Below are positions 33,611 through 48,065 of a DNA stretch of 64,000 nucleotides, piece by piece. How positions within the stretch are numbered: position 1 is the stretch's first letter; each line of letters begins with the position of its first letter. The notes beneath the pieces were generated by a model. It had not been told where the DNA came from. It saw only the letters and a program-made list of their open reading frames with translations, and searched no databases. The position numbers and the translations under genes were made by a program. Origin of the DNA: Plecoglossus altivelis (lineage: Eukaryota > Chordata > Actinopteri > Osmeriformes > Plecoglossidae); NCBI GenBank assembly GCA_036571765.1, contig BROE01000022.1, positions 16,463,567-16,527,566 of the forward strand, read 5' to 3'.

Positions 33611-36600
33611 CCCCCACATGAGATGTCGCTTCAACACCGAGACACAGCAGAACTAACAGCTTTAATAAGACAACAATGACCAGCTAAATCCCGGTTGATC
33701 CCAACATGTCAGTCTATTGAGTTTTGTCTTGAGCCTGAAGGCTTAAGCTGGGGTTAGTGGTTTGTATGACGTTCTTGGATAAAAAGACGTCCAATGCTCT
33801 CTGGGGCTATCGGGAGGTTTTGAGCCGTGTAAAGGACTGAAGGACGAGAGGGAGGTGTCTGTTATGATCGTTGTGGGCTGATAGATAAGACGTAAGTTTC
33901 TTTGTGTTGTTTATTGGCGAGGTGATTATTGATGGACTTTTTGGTGCCTTGAAAGACCGTGAAGTAGGGTGTGTGTGTATGGGCACATTTACGGAGAGTC
34001 GTCCAACATGCTCCAAGTTTACACGCCGGGGTTGCGACCTGTCGAAAATATCAATGTTGAAATGCATGTTGAGCATTTTAGCAAACCTCTTTACATCTTT
34101 ATGCAATAATGCCCTACTGCAAGGACGTATCATGCATTCAGTGGTCACAGCACAGTCTCTTGTAAGTGTCGTGCAACACAACTGTTCAGATGTAATGTAA
34201 CACCTAACAGTGGGGTTCACAGGACTCATGCTACCCCAGAACTGTCCTCTCCAATTCTCGTTCCAGCCCAGCCCAACGCATGAGGTCATTCTTTAAATGG
34301 TGTTTGTGTGTATGTGCATGGCGGGGGGGTTAGCCTTGGTGGACTGCGTTTCAAATGTGTGGGACATCGATCGCTCTTGCTGTTGTTGACCCAGAGACAC
34401 ACTGATACTATTTCTACTGCTGTGGGACGAGCTGGTGTGTCATGTGATATGTAAGGAAGACAGCAATAGTAAGGGCAGGCTTTCATGCACTTTAACTTGA
34501 ATGTAATTGATTACCACAGCGAGGTTAAATGGATATAACACAGCATAGTGAAGTGATTGGAACCTTCATAACAAGACTTTTCTATTCTGCAGGCCTTTCT
34601 GATGACCGGCCTTTTAGAGAAACAGTTCTAGAGCGGAGGTCACATGGAACTAGATCGGCCTATCAGGATGCAGCGGCCCGGCCTTTCTTCTAAAAAGTCA
34701 CATCTAAATGCAAATGTATTCCAAGGGATTTACAAGAGCTGGTGGCAGCTTTCAGACCAAATGTTACTACTTGAGAGGGGCTGCAATGGAGATTGATCAG
34801 ATTACATGTGAGGGGAGGTTGGCATTTCCAAACGATTCGCTTTAATCATTGAAAGTGAAACGGCAGCATTTGGAAATGTTAATTCTTTTAGTGGCTGAGC
34901 ACTGAAATGGAGCGCCATATTGCGGAAAAGCTGTCCATCATTAGAAAGTCATTAATGAAAACAGTATGTTCTGGCTCGCTGCTCTACTGTGGACGCCACA
35001 AAGATGCAAACACATACAGCAGACGCACACATCAGATACCGACTCAATTTGTATTCCTGCAAGCACTTATGCTTAACAGAGCACCCATTACCCAACATGC
35101 CCCATCTGACACCAGGTGAGAGTCATATGGTATCACACAGTGCTTACCTGTCCACATGGTCTGCCATAATGGGCAGAACACACCTTTCAACAAGACAATA
35201 GACACAGTTTTGACAACAGGATCAGTACAGCAATCCTTTATCAACATTCCAGGCAGGGCATTTTGTGTTATGGACCAAACTCCCCTTTTCTTAACCGGCA
35301 TTTGTGTGCATGATACAAATGGAAACTAATTGCCCCTGGATACAAGCATGCAAATGATGTCATGAATATGCATGGTGGTCTGTTGGGTGTTTATCCATGT
35401 GCACAACACCGCTCTCTATTTTCCTGGTTAACCCCTTCCTCATCCTCCAAGAAGCTTGTCGAAATGAACGGCAGGATGTGTTTGAAGGCGAAACAGGATG
35501 TTAAAACCATCTGAAAACATTTGGAATATCAATAGCCATCTCTGTGACAAGCACATTACAGTGGATTGCATTTCTAGAGAAATGAGCCTCTTTAGACGAC
35601 TCATGCACTTCCAGTTAACTCTGGTGGCCGGCACGTTTATCCTTATAGATGGATCCTGGTTCTGATTAAACCCTTATGGACCTGGTTCTGATAAAAAAAA
35701 GCCTAGGTCGGACCCAGGGGACAGCCCTTCTGGGTAACAGGATGTAGTTCTGACCCCTCATCAACCCATCTGAGTGCAAAAGCGAAGGGCCGCGTTTGAT
35801 GTTTGTCGTGGGAAAGCGCCGCCTTCCATGATTCTCCTCTGACACGTTTACGTTCCGAAGCTCCTGAACAGGTGGCTCGTGTTTGCGACAGACCCTTGCG
35901 CCGACTGTGTTCTTGTGTCAGATTGAGAGGGTGATTACCGAAGGGGAACATGTGCTGGACTTTCCTCCCCCACGGAGAGCAGAGCTGGCTGGATAGATCT
36001 TGTGACCCGGCCTGCGAGCAAAGCTGACTGGAGCACTTTTCTGGAGCTCGCTGTTGTTTCAGGCATGAGAAATGTTGCCTGTTCTGCTGAAGCCCAACGA
36101 ATACAAGCAGCCTTCGCGAACGGATTTGAGCCTCATCACATCATTCTACTTCTACTCCAGGCTGGTCCAGCAGTCTTCGGAAAAGACCCAAACAAGCTGA
36201 TCACTTCAAACAACCAGTCATACTCTTAGAGTAGGATATTAATCTACTCTTTTTTACCCATTGCCATAAGGACCTTTACGGCCTGGATGTTGCAGGCAGA
36301 TGTAGTGCCAATAGTAGCATGCATGTAGAATCCAAGCATATGAGATTATATTGTTCTAGTCCACGAAGCTTCTTTTGTGCTGTAAACCCCATTACATGTC
36401 TTTTGAGCAACCAAACAGGATGCCTGCCAGGACACAACCTTTCCAAGCTCTGGTGTTTGGATATAATTTAGAATGTGGACTGTCACAATATTCTCAAACT
36501 GTTCTATTGTTCTAGAACACGTTCCACAAGGGACATAAAGGGAAGGGATGGAATCCACATGATACAGTCTGAAATGAGGATAGAAAATATAGGCCAGTCA

Positions 36601-39600
36601 AACTGTACTTTATAGATGCGTTCACAACAAATTTGATCACAGAATTGTTTCGTAACGGTTAATCTTCCGGAATCCTCTTCCGCTCTTTCGTATTTGTCAA
36701 ATACGAGACGTTGGCTTGCATGAACCTTTGCCGGCTAGACAGCCATCGCACCGTGCTCGAGTCTAACAGCAACGGCCGTGCTGTGGCTATTACAGTTCAT
36801 TAATGGTTCCAGGTCTGAAGCGCTGCATGTCGACAACAGTCCCTAATCCCTGTGGCTTTATACTGCCCTTCCAGTGCTCATCCTCTCTCTCCACCCTGCC
36901 GCCCTCCGTTAGAGGTGTGTCTCCCTGACAACCCTGGAGTAGGTCTCCACGGACACGGCTGCACCTCATTTGCATGGGTTCCATCAGGGAAGACCCCGAC
37001 TGGGATAATGATGTAAACACCCAAACAGCAAAACATCTCACCTCCCCCAGGTTGGTCTGCCTCTCTGCCTCTGCGTGGCAACACATCACGCAGCGAGGAC
37101 CCGGAGCGACCACAAACACTTGTTAACGCTCATCTCCGCGTAACCACACAGTCACGCAGGCATGCGCTCCGAGAGAGCGGCAACACAGGCGCATGGATAC
37201 ACACAGACACGCGTGCGACCGCACTGTTTAAGAATGGCATTTTAAAGCCTGGTGGATTGACACGCTGTCTCTGGTTTGTCCTTGTCAGAGCTCGTGTCAC
37301 TTCCCTGTGTCTTGCCGCGGCCGGGGAGATGTCACTCAGGTCGCGGGGTTTGTCACATTTATTCGGAATCACTTCCTGCAGGATCTGAACGTGTCACCGT
37401 CTGCTGGGCGAAGCCATTCTGGGTATCATTAGCGACACAACCAACTCGGCTGGTGAGGTAGGGTTAGGGGGGCTGGGTGGGGGGGGGGGGGGGAGCGTGA
37501 AGGAGGGGGGTTGGGGTGACAGGTCACCCTTCACCCTGGGTAAGTGCCACCTTCTGCCCTGCCAGTTGCTGTGTGACATATCTGGTCCCAGGGCTGCTGT
37601 GATTTGTGTTTGGAATATTAACTAGACTGACAAAGAAAACAGCAGGACAGTGCTGTTGCCTCAGTTGAGGCGGTGCGTAATACGATTGTATTTTTTTCGG
37701 TTTTGGCTCTCATACTGTATGTGGTTATTAACATCACAATATTATAACTTTACTTACATTAAAGCCATTTAATGATTTGATTTAATAAAAAATAATGGCT
37801 GAACATTTAAACATGTACGGTGTTCTGCCAAGCATAATGTGTTTTACCCACATGACCCAATTACGGTGTTCTACCGTGGATGTAACCCCTCTGGTACCAC
37901 CAACCTTCTTTTTTTTAAAGTTCATTAATAAACAGCCTTGAGAGTGTTGAACTGGAGAGGATTTCATGAACAGGGTTCCCCAGAGAGAAAACAGAGAGTG
38001 TGTGAGACTAATCAAGGTTGGTGATGGTAAAATAGGTTATTGTTTGGCAATAAATCTTTGTTCATTTAGATGAAAATGACAAGAAGTGAAGTATAATATT
38101 GACTACATCCAGATTACCTTTAACTGTCAACCTTCATGAGGGAGTGTGTAGGTGGTTACCTGTTCCTGCATACAGAGTCTGGCTGGTCTTGCTGTTTCTG
38201 TGTGTCGCACAGGAAGTCGAAGGAGAAAAGCCTGCCTGGAGAAAATGGTTCCTGCCACATTCATTTTGCACAGCCAAACAGACTTCACCTCTACCTCTCG
38301 CAAGGTCGTCCAACTGCCCTCTGGGTAATGGTCTGGACAGCTCTCCTGCTTGGCGAAATTGGAAAATAGATGACAGCCAGTTCTCTGGGTGGCTCTGGTC
38401 CAGTGTTGGGGTTGTTGAGTGCGTTTCTCATTGGCTAATTGCTGCGGTGTCCAGCAGCGAGACGGACAGCAGAGTTAACCTTTGAGAACAGCACTCGACG
38501 TGAGATGGGCGGTTATTTAAACAGACGATCTGATCCGCTCTCCGTACCTGCAGGTTGTATTCAAATTCAGCCAACTGAAATCAACTGAGCGGATGCGTGA
38601 AGGAAATCTATACTGTAATCATCGATTCATGAATTATGTATTAATGTCACGATGATAACGTTGCACTACAAGAAACCCAAAAGAAGCCGAAAGACGACAA
38701 GGAAGAATTAGCAAACAATCCCGACCTTCCAAAGAATCTGTGTTGGTTTGAATATGCTAAATAATATGTTAAAATATGCTAAAACCGACACCTGTCACCA
38801 GAGCTGGCAGCAGGATATCTCCGAAGGTGATCAGACTAGCGCTACCAACATTATGACTACTTTATCTCCGCAGGACCGGACCTGAACGCCTGATGGAAAT
38901 GTCATCTGTCTTCAGACTGATGACGACACTATGCCGGGTTTTGTCACCGTGCTCCCAATTACCTGTCACTCTTCGTGCCTGGCTCTGCCCAGCGCCGACA
39001 GACCCTGCCGTCTCCTTATCTCTGTCCCGGTGACGGCGGTTTAATTGAGGCAGCACCCGGATCATTTCGCTCACATTTCCCGGTTTACCTGCAATGTGTC
39101 TAGACGTGTCACTTGTGTGACAGGGGACATCAGTACGCACGTGTCAACAGGCCAAAACGGATGCAGGGAGTTACATTTCCCCCCTCTATTACTTCTCAGT
39201 CTACGTTGCCTATTAAGAAAATGTACCAACGTCTATTACATTCGCAGTTTCAGCCCTGTGGACGCACTGTTAATCATCAGAGAAGCTGTCTTGGTACCGT
39301 GATGTTTCTGCTTGTGGCATGACTGAGCAGAATCCACCAGGGTAAGCTGTAAGCACACCAGCCATCGAAGGTGACTTATTTCCCCAGACGCACGGTTCAG
39401 ACCACTCAGTCTCTCTCAGACTGTGCTGTGACCCTACAGACAGTCTAGACAGCACTCTCCAGGAAAGAGGGGAGGGCAGTCCACATTGATTTTCTCTTGG
39501 AAACACATTCCGGGATTAAAACAAGATGCCTCTCTGCGCTCTGCCCGCAAAATTAGAAATTTCAGATTTACAGAAAGATGACCTCAATTCTGGTAAAACC

Positions 39601-40436
39601 ACATTCTCAGCTCGATGCTTGACCGCTCACAGCAACATTGTAGGGATCGGACTATAGCCTGGATTACAGTGTGGCGTGGAGCGCAGGGTTTAGTGGCTGT
39701 TTCTAGCTATTTTTAAACACAACTAAGCAGCTCCTTAGGGCCTCTAGGCCACTTCAGGGGGCCCTAGATAAAAATGTTGAAAAAAAGAAAGAATAATTGC
39801 TTATTTAGATGATTAATTAAAATTGTATACCATTTAAAAAATGGTGTCTGGCATCATGAGAGTAGGTGTGGTAAAGGGTGCAATGTTCTTCTCCAGGAGT
39901 GGCTATCAGGCTACAAGAACGTCCATCAGCGTCTGTGAATTTTGTAACTCTGGTCGACTCTTATGGATGCTTTCTGAAAGACTTGTTTCGGGTTAATGAC
40001 CTGAATTTGTAGTTTGAAAGCCCGTTTTCCTGATCTGTCCCGTTGTGACCCGCTGCCCTACACGCTGCTCATTACTAAAGCCTCTTATGGTGCCATTATT
40101 GCTGTGGTCAAAAATCCGCAACTATTTAAATAGTTCAGATATTTACTTCAGGTTGTTCACATTTCAAGAATATTAATATTTTTTCATAAATATCAGCATT
40201 ATTGAGACAATAAGCTGTAGAGGATGGTACCTTTGATAATCCTCACGTTTCTTTGAAAAATGGCTACCAACAGTGGCCGTGTTCGAACACGGTGTTTGTG
40301 CGTGCAGCTCTGAGCCAATCACACAACACACCCAGGGAGCCATGTGTTTTAGTCATTTTTGGCCAGCCTTTTGTCAAGATACTACTGCATTTGACATCTG
40401 TATGCTTTTACATACATACATATGTGCTCAACAGAC

Positions 40437-40593
40437 ACGCACACACACACACACGCACGCACACATACACACACTTGCGTACACACACACTTGCGCGCAC
40501 ACACACACACATACGCACACACACACACACACATACGCATACACACACACGCACACACACACACACGCACACACACACACACACACGCACACA
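40437..40593. repeat. Long interrupted CA microsatellite
   Basis: CA repeats interrupted by CACG, CATA and TTGCG motifs over about 155 bp. Confidence 0.92.
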
Positions 40594-41316
40594 GCAAGAC
40601 TGAAAGGATTCAGCTGCTCCACTTCCGCCAGCGCCGTTCAAAGTGTGACTTTGGTGCCTTGCCACGGATATTCACACAGAAAAACCTTCGGCACATGATT
40701 TGAATAATCTCCAGCCTTTCCTGCCACTATAAAGTAAATCACATTGACAGCTGTGAATGTGGGCCTGCGAGGGCTGAGCAGGGAGCTATTCCAGGCCGAC
40801 CCGCCGTTCAAGTCCTCAGCTCTCTCTGCGATCCGTACAAGACAGCCAATAACCTTTCAGGATCAACCCCTCCCCTAAAATGGACCCCCCCTCTTTATGC
40901 TGTACTGGAGTGATCCTCTTAAACCCTTCCACTCTCCTCTCACACACACACACACACATACTCACACACACGCCCACACAGTGGTGAGGAGGCCCATCGG
41001 ATTATACTGGTGCTAGCTAGTCTCTCCAGTTTCTGTTCACCTACAGTCACTCTCTCCAATAGTAGTCTGTTAATGATACCCTCTTTAACAAGGATCAAGC
41101 GTCTAGCAACAGTGCCAGGCTAGAACTGAGCTAAGTGTCCTTGTGTGACAGCACTCCTGGTTTTACCGTGAAGGGTGTGTCCATTACCAGCAGACGAAGG
41201 TAGCCCTGCCTCTCCAGAACGTGATGTTATGAAACTGGATGGATGAAATATGACAGATACTTTACGACCACAACGCACACTGAACAACTTCACAAACTAG
41301 CCCTCCCCCAAACACA

Positions 41317-41462
41317 CACACCTACATGCACACCTAACCGCACACCTACACGCACACCTACACGCACACCTACACTCACGCACACCTACACGCACACCTA
41401 CACGCACGCACACCTACACGCACACCTACACGCACGCACACCTACATGCACACCTACACGCA
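41317..41462. repeat. 12-bp minisatellite CACACCTACACG
   Basis: Tandem CACACCTACACG units with CACG and CATG variants, probably grown from a CA repeat. Confidence 0.88.
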
Positions 41463-41574
41463 AACTGAAGTGCTCCAGCTCAGGGAGGGAAGGAGTCCAG
41501 CAGACAAACTAACCAACGCTGAGAAAAGGTGCTAGATTAGATCACCCCAGAGGCAGCATATCCTGCGGGATTGT

Positions 41575-41642
41575 GTTTGTGTGTGTGTGTGTGTGTGTGT
41601 CTGTGTGTGTGTGTGTGTATGTGTGTGTGTGTGTGTGTGTGC
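41575..41642. repeat. GT microsatellite
   Basis: GT repeats with single CT and AT interruptions. Confidence 0.9.
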
Positions 41643-44520
41643 AGCCCGTATGAGTGTGTGCGTGCATGTTTGTTTATCTCCTCAGTGTCTGGCAGACGTA
41701 CAGAACAGGATCAGGTCAGGCTGGCTGGGATCATGGTTTATTCATGGTTTCGTTGTGTCTGTGTTGTGGCTGCGCTCTCGGCCACAACACACAGCCCACT
41801 GTAGCATTTAGTACGCTCGCCTTAGTTACATCATCCAGGAAGCAAGCCATTCAACACAACACATGATTGTCGATTGTTTACGTCTGTTGCAGTGTACGTG
41901 TGTGTGTGTGTGTGTGCACGAGTGTGTGCGTGCATCTGCAGGTCATTCTTTTCTCGTTCCTTTCTCTGAGCAGAATTGCATTTCGCGTACAGTGTTTGTT
42001 TTTACTGTACGCCAAGCAGATAATCTACTCCAAGACGTTTGCAAGCCCCGTCCAGACCCGTTGTGCTGTCTTCATCCAGGCAGCAGCGTGGGCCCTCTGT
42101 GTGTTGTCCCAGAGCGGATGGATGTGGTTTCAGACCCCATGCTGAGCTCCAGACAGCAGCCTCCCTAGCCTGATGACTAGCCCAAATAAACAGTCAATCT
42201 CTGGCCGGGTCTAGGGGACCCAGAGGGGCCTCCAAAAGAGGCTAGGGGCCGCTCAAGCCGGCAGAGTACATGTGACCTGTAACTAGCCTGTGTGTGTGTG
42301 GTGTGTAAGGTGGTTGGCGTGTGTTTTTGTAGGGGCCTGTTCATTTAATATGTGTGTGATGTGCAGTTTATTTGTGTGTGCTTGGTCATGCTAAAACACA
42401 GAACAATAGAACCATAAACATAATACCAGCACTGAGAACACCGAGGACTCTTTACAGTACATAAGAGCCTTGTTTCTGAACAGGCAGGCCGACAATGAAC
42501 ACCGTGGAACTGGAAATCCAGTTCGCTTCCCGGCTGGTCCCGGTGTTTTTACAGTAACGTATGCTCATAGCAGGAATGTCAGGGAAGAACAATGCTATGT
42601 TTGCTGTGTGGGACAACCCTCCACAGGTATCCATCGATCCCCAACCCATGCACAGAAGTGGGTCAAGTTTTCAACACAAACACCCCTCCGTCAGCAGGTA
42701 TGTGGATGTGAATGAAACGTGTTTGAGCAGACCTTTGTGTTTGTCCCCTCCACAAATGCTCCTGCCTTATCTCAGTGTTTACCTGTGTCGCTGTCAACTC
42801 CAGCGGGCTGGCCCGCCTCTCACACACCTCTGCTGTGTAGGTGGTATTGTGTTTGGGGAAGTGAAACACTTTGGGCGATCGCGGACGGTTCCTAGTTGCC
42901 TGTTCCAACTAGCGTAACCCGCGGCCCCAGGAGTCGTCAAAGCAGGAGTTCTCTCAATAGCTCTTTCATAATGGTCGCACACGGCTTTCAAAAAACTTCC
43001 AACCGCTAGATGAAAAATTCATCGCGATGAATATTTAATCCCACCTCATTTGAGACAACCCTTCAGGCCCGGCAGAGCCAGTGTCCTTCGAGGGCTCTAG
43101 ATGCAGTCAGTGGCTCAGATTAGATACCGTAGACTTCAGTTGGGGACCCAAAGCAGCCCCTAGCTCTTGGGTTGAGGGCTGGAGATTTTCAGAGCACGTG
43201 CATGAAGAATGTGCATCCCAGAATAGCGGGCTAACCCAGTTAGCTAGCTGGGGCTCCATCTGGAGGGCTTGCAGGCCAGGCATCGTCACTGGGTCACTGG
43301 CCAGGGGAGGAGAGCCCTGGGTGAAATCACATTCCACACTCAGCCGTCTCCCAGCTCTCAGTGTCTGTTTCGGTCGCTCTTTTTCTTCTTTTGGTTTCAC
43401 GTCGTATCTCCCTCTTTCCCTCTTGTTTGTGAACCATCCACCTTCAATCTTTTCCTTTTTTCTTCTCTTTTTCTTCTCTGTTCCCATCTCGCTGAAGGAA
43501 CGTTTGCTGTATTTATATTTTGCAGCCACATGGCACTTCAGGTATTAGACGAAATCGTCGCGACAACAGACGCGACACCTTAATGTCTGAGACGAAGACG
43601 ACGTGTTCGCGGCAGCATCGACGTGGCGCCCTCGTTTACCTCGAGCTGTGACTTTGCTGAAGGCTTTCGTGATTGTCTGTCGGCGCATGGCAGGACATCG
43701 CTGGTCACGTGGTGCTTGACGAACGTGGGTTCAGACAGAGTGCACCCCACCCAAACCAGTGGGGCCACACACAGCCGAAGCCTGCAGCTAACAGAACGCT
43801 ACAGTCACACAAGAAAGAGATGGAAATGATAGCAATGCTAGGCTACATGTAGGCATGGTTTCATACAGCATGTGATAGCACCAGTGCACACAGAGCTTAG
43901 AAACCGTACCACGGAGCGTCTTACTGTCCACATTTTGATTCCAAACGTTATGGAACGCCGTTGGCCTCATTTGAAGAGCGGTTTTCATTAAAATAGCTCC
44001 CTTTATTTGGGGTTTCTCATTCCTGTCAGGCCAGTGGTGGGGTGTGGCAGACTGGCACCTCTCTCCTGTTAGGCCCTGAGGCGTTCGGGCGCCCCAGCTG
44101 AGCCTAGTCCCTCCCACCGGGATCAGAGGAATCGCCAACTCGTCTGAAACACCCCAGGCTGTAAGCAGAGCCTCCAGAGACCAAGGGAACAATGGTGCTG
44201 ATCACTGCTGGAGGAAGAGGACACTGAGATCTTACAACACCTTTGATCTAAAGAACCCCCCCCCCACACAGACACACACACAAACCCTGCTCAGTGAAAA
44301 CCACTAGGTGCTAATAAAGACTTCATAGACGTCCGTCATATTATAGCTGTGTTTGAGACATGCATCCCCACTGCGGCGCTATATTGAGCATAGCGGCTGT
44401 TTAATGAAGGATAAACGCTCTGGGAAAGGCTTCAGGCAGAGGGAAGGTGTATTGTCTTGGGGTGGGAATGGGATTAGGGACACATTCTTTCAGGACATGA
44501 ATAGATTCCCACTATTGTGA

Positions 44521-44549
44521 ATTCAGTCTATACACGCAACAGACTGAAT
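44521..44549. repeat. Perfect 9-bp inverted repeat
   Basis: ATTCAGTCT at 44521-44529 is mirrored by AGACTGAAT at 44541-44549, with an 11-nt loop. It may be chance. Confidence 0.45.
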
Positions 44550-46837
44550 GGGCAGGAGAATTCCGTGAAGGAAGTTGCCCATGAACACTGCAAGTGATTA
44601 TGTAAGGCATTTCTGTGTTTTGGGTTTTCAATTTCTTCCCGATAGTCCTTTATAAGTTTAGCACACAGTGGCGATACAGATTTAATTTATTTCGAGAAAT
44701 CACGTTTTTTTCTGATATTCTCCCTGCGGTACTTCAAGTGATGTGCTGGTTTAAAACTGTCTCCTGCCAGCTTCCTGCCCGCAGGCTATGTCTCTTCACA
44801 CAGTCAGGAACCCAGTTCTCAGTTTTCCTATTCAGTTCAATTATTTCCCTATAAAATCTTCACACCTTCAAGGAGGACCTTGAGACAGTAGCTAAGACCA
44901 TCTGGAGTACACACTTGTCCCTTTATCAGTGGGAACAAAATTAAGGCTCCTATCGTCTTGTCTTCTGTGCTGTGTCTTGTCCGTGAACCTTGCTGTCAGA
45001 CGTCACATAAAGCGTGTCTCAGTGCACATTTCAAAAAGAATATTTTTCTGAAATACACAGACTAAGAGTGATGAATTCCTCTTGTTCTTCTGATTACGGA
45101 CAGTAGGATGGAGGGGGAGGAATGTGAGGCATGGGGAGTAGAGTTGGGGAGTGGAAGGGGGGGGGAAACTGGCGTAGTTGGAGGTGTGGGTGGGTGTACC
45201 TCAGTCCTAAGCCCCAGCTCTGGACCCCACTCCTGGGGAGAGAGGCTGGGTCATATGACCCGTGTGTCCATCCCCCAGGCAGGCTGATCTGGCGTACGTC
45301 CTATGCCTGTCAGAGAGGGTCCTGGACAACGCAAACTGAGTGAGCTGGGGAATGGGAGATTAGCAGTGCAGCTGTGGAGCTGCATGAGTGACCTGGGTCT
45401 TAATGGTGTACAGTATATCTAGACGCCAACTCACACAACACTGATGTGCTGACTTTTCCCTGACAGAACCCAGCCAAATCCACATAGGGGTTGAAAGCAA
45501 AGAGTACAAATTGAAGATGTTGAAGAGGTTTCTAAAGAAAAGTGCAAAAAGGGAACAATCAAAACACCTTGAGTGAGCTATGATACGGTTTGATGCCGAG
45601 GGTAATGTTTGTAAACAGTGTTGACATCACATATTCCGCCTCAGACATTCATCCTATAGCGCGGGGGAAATCCTGCATTCATTCCACTCTTCACTGGCCT
45701 GGAAATGGAAGGAAGGGGAGAAAGCAGAAATGCGTACAAGCACGTGCGAGAAGAGGAAGCGGTCCATTTTCATATTTCACAACTCGCTGAAGGCAGGAAA
45801 TGAACATTTATTTTGGAGACACTTCTCTGCAACGACAACAGCTGTCTGCAATCTGTCAGATGTTGTGCTGAAGCCTCTGAGCACATTGGTTTGGGGAAGG
45901 GATGAAATCCTTCCTCTTAACTTGAAATACATGAAGATGTAACCAAAACTAAGTATGAAATAATCTGAAAATGCATTTTGCCAGCCAAGGTGAGGATTTA
46001 GTCAGGGGAAAAAATGTTTTATTCCTACACACTGAAAACCAATCAAATCCTTCCTGGAGGCGAAGATTAGCAAACGGGTTATCTTTCACAAGGTGAACAT
46101 TAATATTTAAAGGTTCAAAAGTATTTTCTGGCGGTGGTCCTGTAGACAAACCACTCAAACGTCCCCTGAGCCACAGTCTCCTGCTCCGGGGGGCTGAGGT
46201 GCAGTGATTGGCCCCTGCCCTCTCTTCCCCTTCCCTCATCGATATGATGATGGCCCGGAAAGGGGGAGGGGGTTCCTGGGGTCAATACTCACCAGGGAAG
46301 GTGAGGTTAATGAACTAATAACGAAGCAACCATGAATGTGTTTCCTGATTGCGAAGGTTCGTGGGGAGCGATGTGCAGATAAGAGGCAAGGCTGGTCAGA
46401 GACACCCCTAACCCCCCCCCCCAACACACACACACATACACACACTTTTCTACATCCTGGTCTTTGAAAGCACATGCTGGTTATCTAGATAATTCTTTGC
46501 TAAACACTACTGCATGCTGTCAGAGGCGTGGACCTCAGCCGGGCCCAATACTGTGCTCTATTACAAACACAGATAAGAATCACTCTGCATCTGTGCTTCC
46601 TGTTTGGTATTCTCCATGACAACCGGGCCGCGCCTTGGGGAGTTCTTTATTCCATCTAACAAAAGGGGACATGGGGCAGTTTCAAGAAGTGGCCGTAAAT
46701 CATTAAAGTGGGTGGACTGGTTAAGGCACTAAAGGATTAAGTCAATCTGACCTCTATCTTCCTCTATCACATCTCCTACCTCCCTCTACAACATCGCTTA
46801 CCTGCCTTTACCACATCCTATCCCTGCCTCTACCACA

Positions 46838-46849
46838 NNNNNNNNNNNN
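46838..46849. other. Assembly gap of 12 N
   Basis: Twelve undetermined bases lie at the edge of a 12-bp tandem array, so array length and the junction sequence are unreliable here. Confidence 0.97.
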
Positions 46850-46963
46850 AGCCCCTATACTAGCCCCTATACTAGCCCCTATACTAGCCCCTATACCAGC
46901 CCCTATACCAGCCCCTATACTAGCCCCTATAACAGTCCCTATAACAGCCCCTATAACAGCCCG
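46850..46963. repeat. 12-bp minisatellite AGCCCCTATACT
   Basis: About nine copies of AGCCCCTATACT with ACC and AAC variants at the end of the unit, starting immediately after the N gap. The left flank also has a looser CTCTACCACATC-type repeat (46755-46837). Confidence 0.9.
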
Positions 46964-47924
46964 TCCCAGCCTCTGCCACATCCCAGGGAGATCTACTGTG
47001 ATCCACCGGTGGCAGTACAGAGAGCTGAAGGACTTCCTGCTTCCACAAGGATCTGAAAGCCTCCATCGCGCCGCGTCCTGATGGATGCGGTCTGTCGTCC
47101 TCCACTCGGGCCGCATCGCTGCATCTGCGTCCACATCGGACACGTTCTCATGGCTCCGTGTGGGTTCATCAATCAGGCCACTGACAGCCCAAATGGAGCC
47201 TGAGGCACCCATGAGAACACCGTGGAACACGAAGCGGTTAGACACCTTCCCCCGAGCGAACAGCTGTCTCTGGCACCTCGCCGGACCCGGCCACTGCAGT
47301 CCATGTTCAATCATATCGTTCAAACACACACCGTCTCCCTCACCGAGACAGCGTTGCGAAGGAGGGTGTTACGATAACTGCGGATTGGATTTCGCTGTGG
47401 AAGCCATTAAACATTTATGGGCAACAGGAAAATGTCAGCGCGATGAAGAAATTCACAGTTGACTGAGCCTGTCTATTTACACAGTCTACATATATCACAC
47501 AGGGGCCATGTTTATTTCCCGGCTATAATTGGCTGGCCCACCTCTTTGTGAATATCAAGTCAATACCTTTTGAGTGCGCCTGCGCGAGTGTGCGTTTGGG
47601 TCTGCGCGTGTGACGGGACCCGCAGTGCGTTACGAAGGATGTTTCAGCGGTCACCCTGTGCGTCCGTGCGGAACTCCCACCTTCACGTGGCCGTTGAAAG
47701 GCGGTTCTTTTATTTCCTCACACAACGTCGGTGCCCTCTGACAGCAACGAGAGAGGTACTCGGTGACAAAGAATTGCGTGCGTAAACACCCGCATTGACG
47801 GACCCAATCTAACGGTTACTGCGATGCAGGTGAAGAACGTGACATCGTCTGTGTGTGACCTTGATGCGATCTGTACGGTGACAGAGCAGAGAGCAGGGAC
47901 TAAAAGGCCCAGAGGCGTATTATG

Positions 47925-48065
47925 GGATGTCTAAATCAATAACCCTTGTCTAGGTGTAATCCCTGGCTTGATGAACATATCATCAAGACTGTGTTATTAA
48001 GATTTAGCCGTTAACTTCCCAAAACAGACGTGACGGCTTTGCATTTAAGCAGGCGATTTAGACGG
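47925..48065. promoter_or_regulatory. Candidate conserved non-coding element
   Basis: Repeat-free stretch with AAATCAATAACC, GGTGTAATCCC and GTTATTAAGATTTAGCC words. Composition-based call only. Confidence 0.22.

Larger units (their letters stand above)
33611..46837. other. Intergenic desert, no gene seen
   Basis: No credible exon. Contains large CA/GT arrays, a 12-bp CACACCTACACG array, poly-G at 37480-37493 and AT-rich unique stretches such as 37680-37800 and 39780-39850. Confidence 0.6.

Noticed and set aside
33007..33679. Three overlapping 200-residue Pro/Leu-rich open frames on the plus strand and Arg/Gly-rich frames on the minus strand
   Set aside because: They are translations of the 11/33-bp minisatellite, which lacks stop codons in several frames.
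47085..47462. 125-codon plus-strand open frame overlapping a minus-strand frame
   Set aside because: No domain or splice context seen. Part of the minus-strand frame is minisatellite and the N gap.
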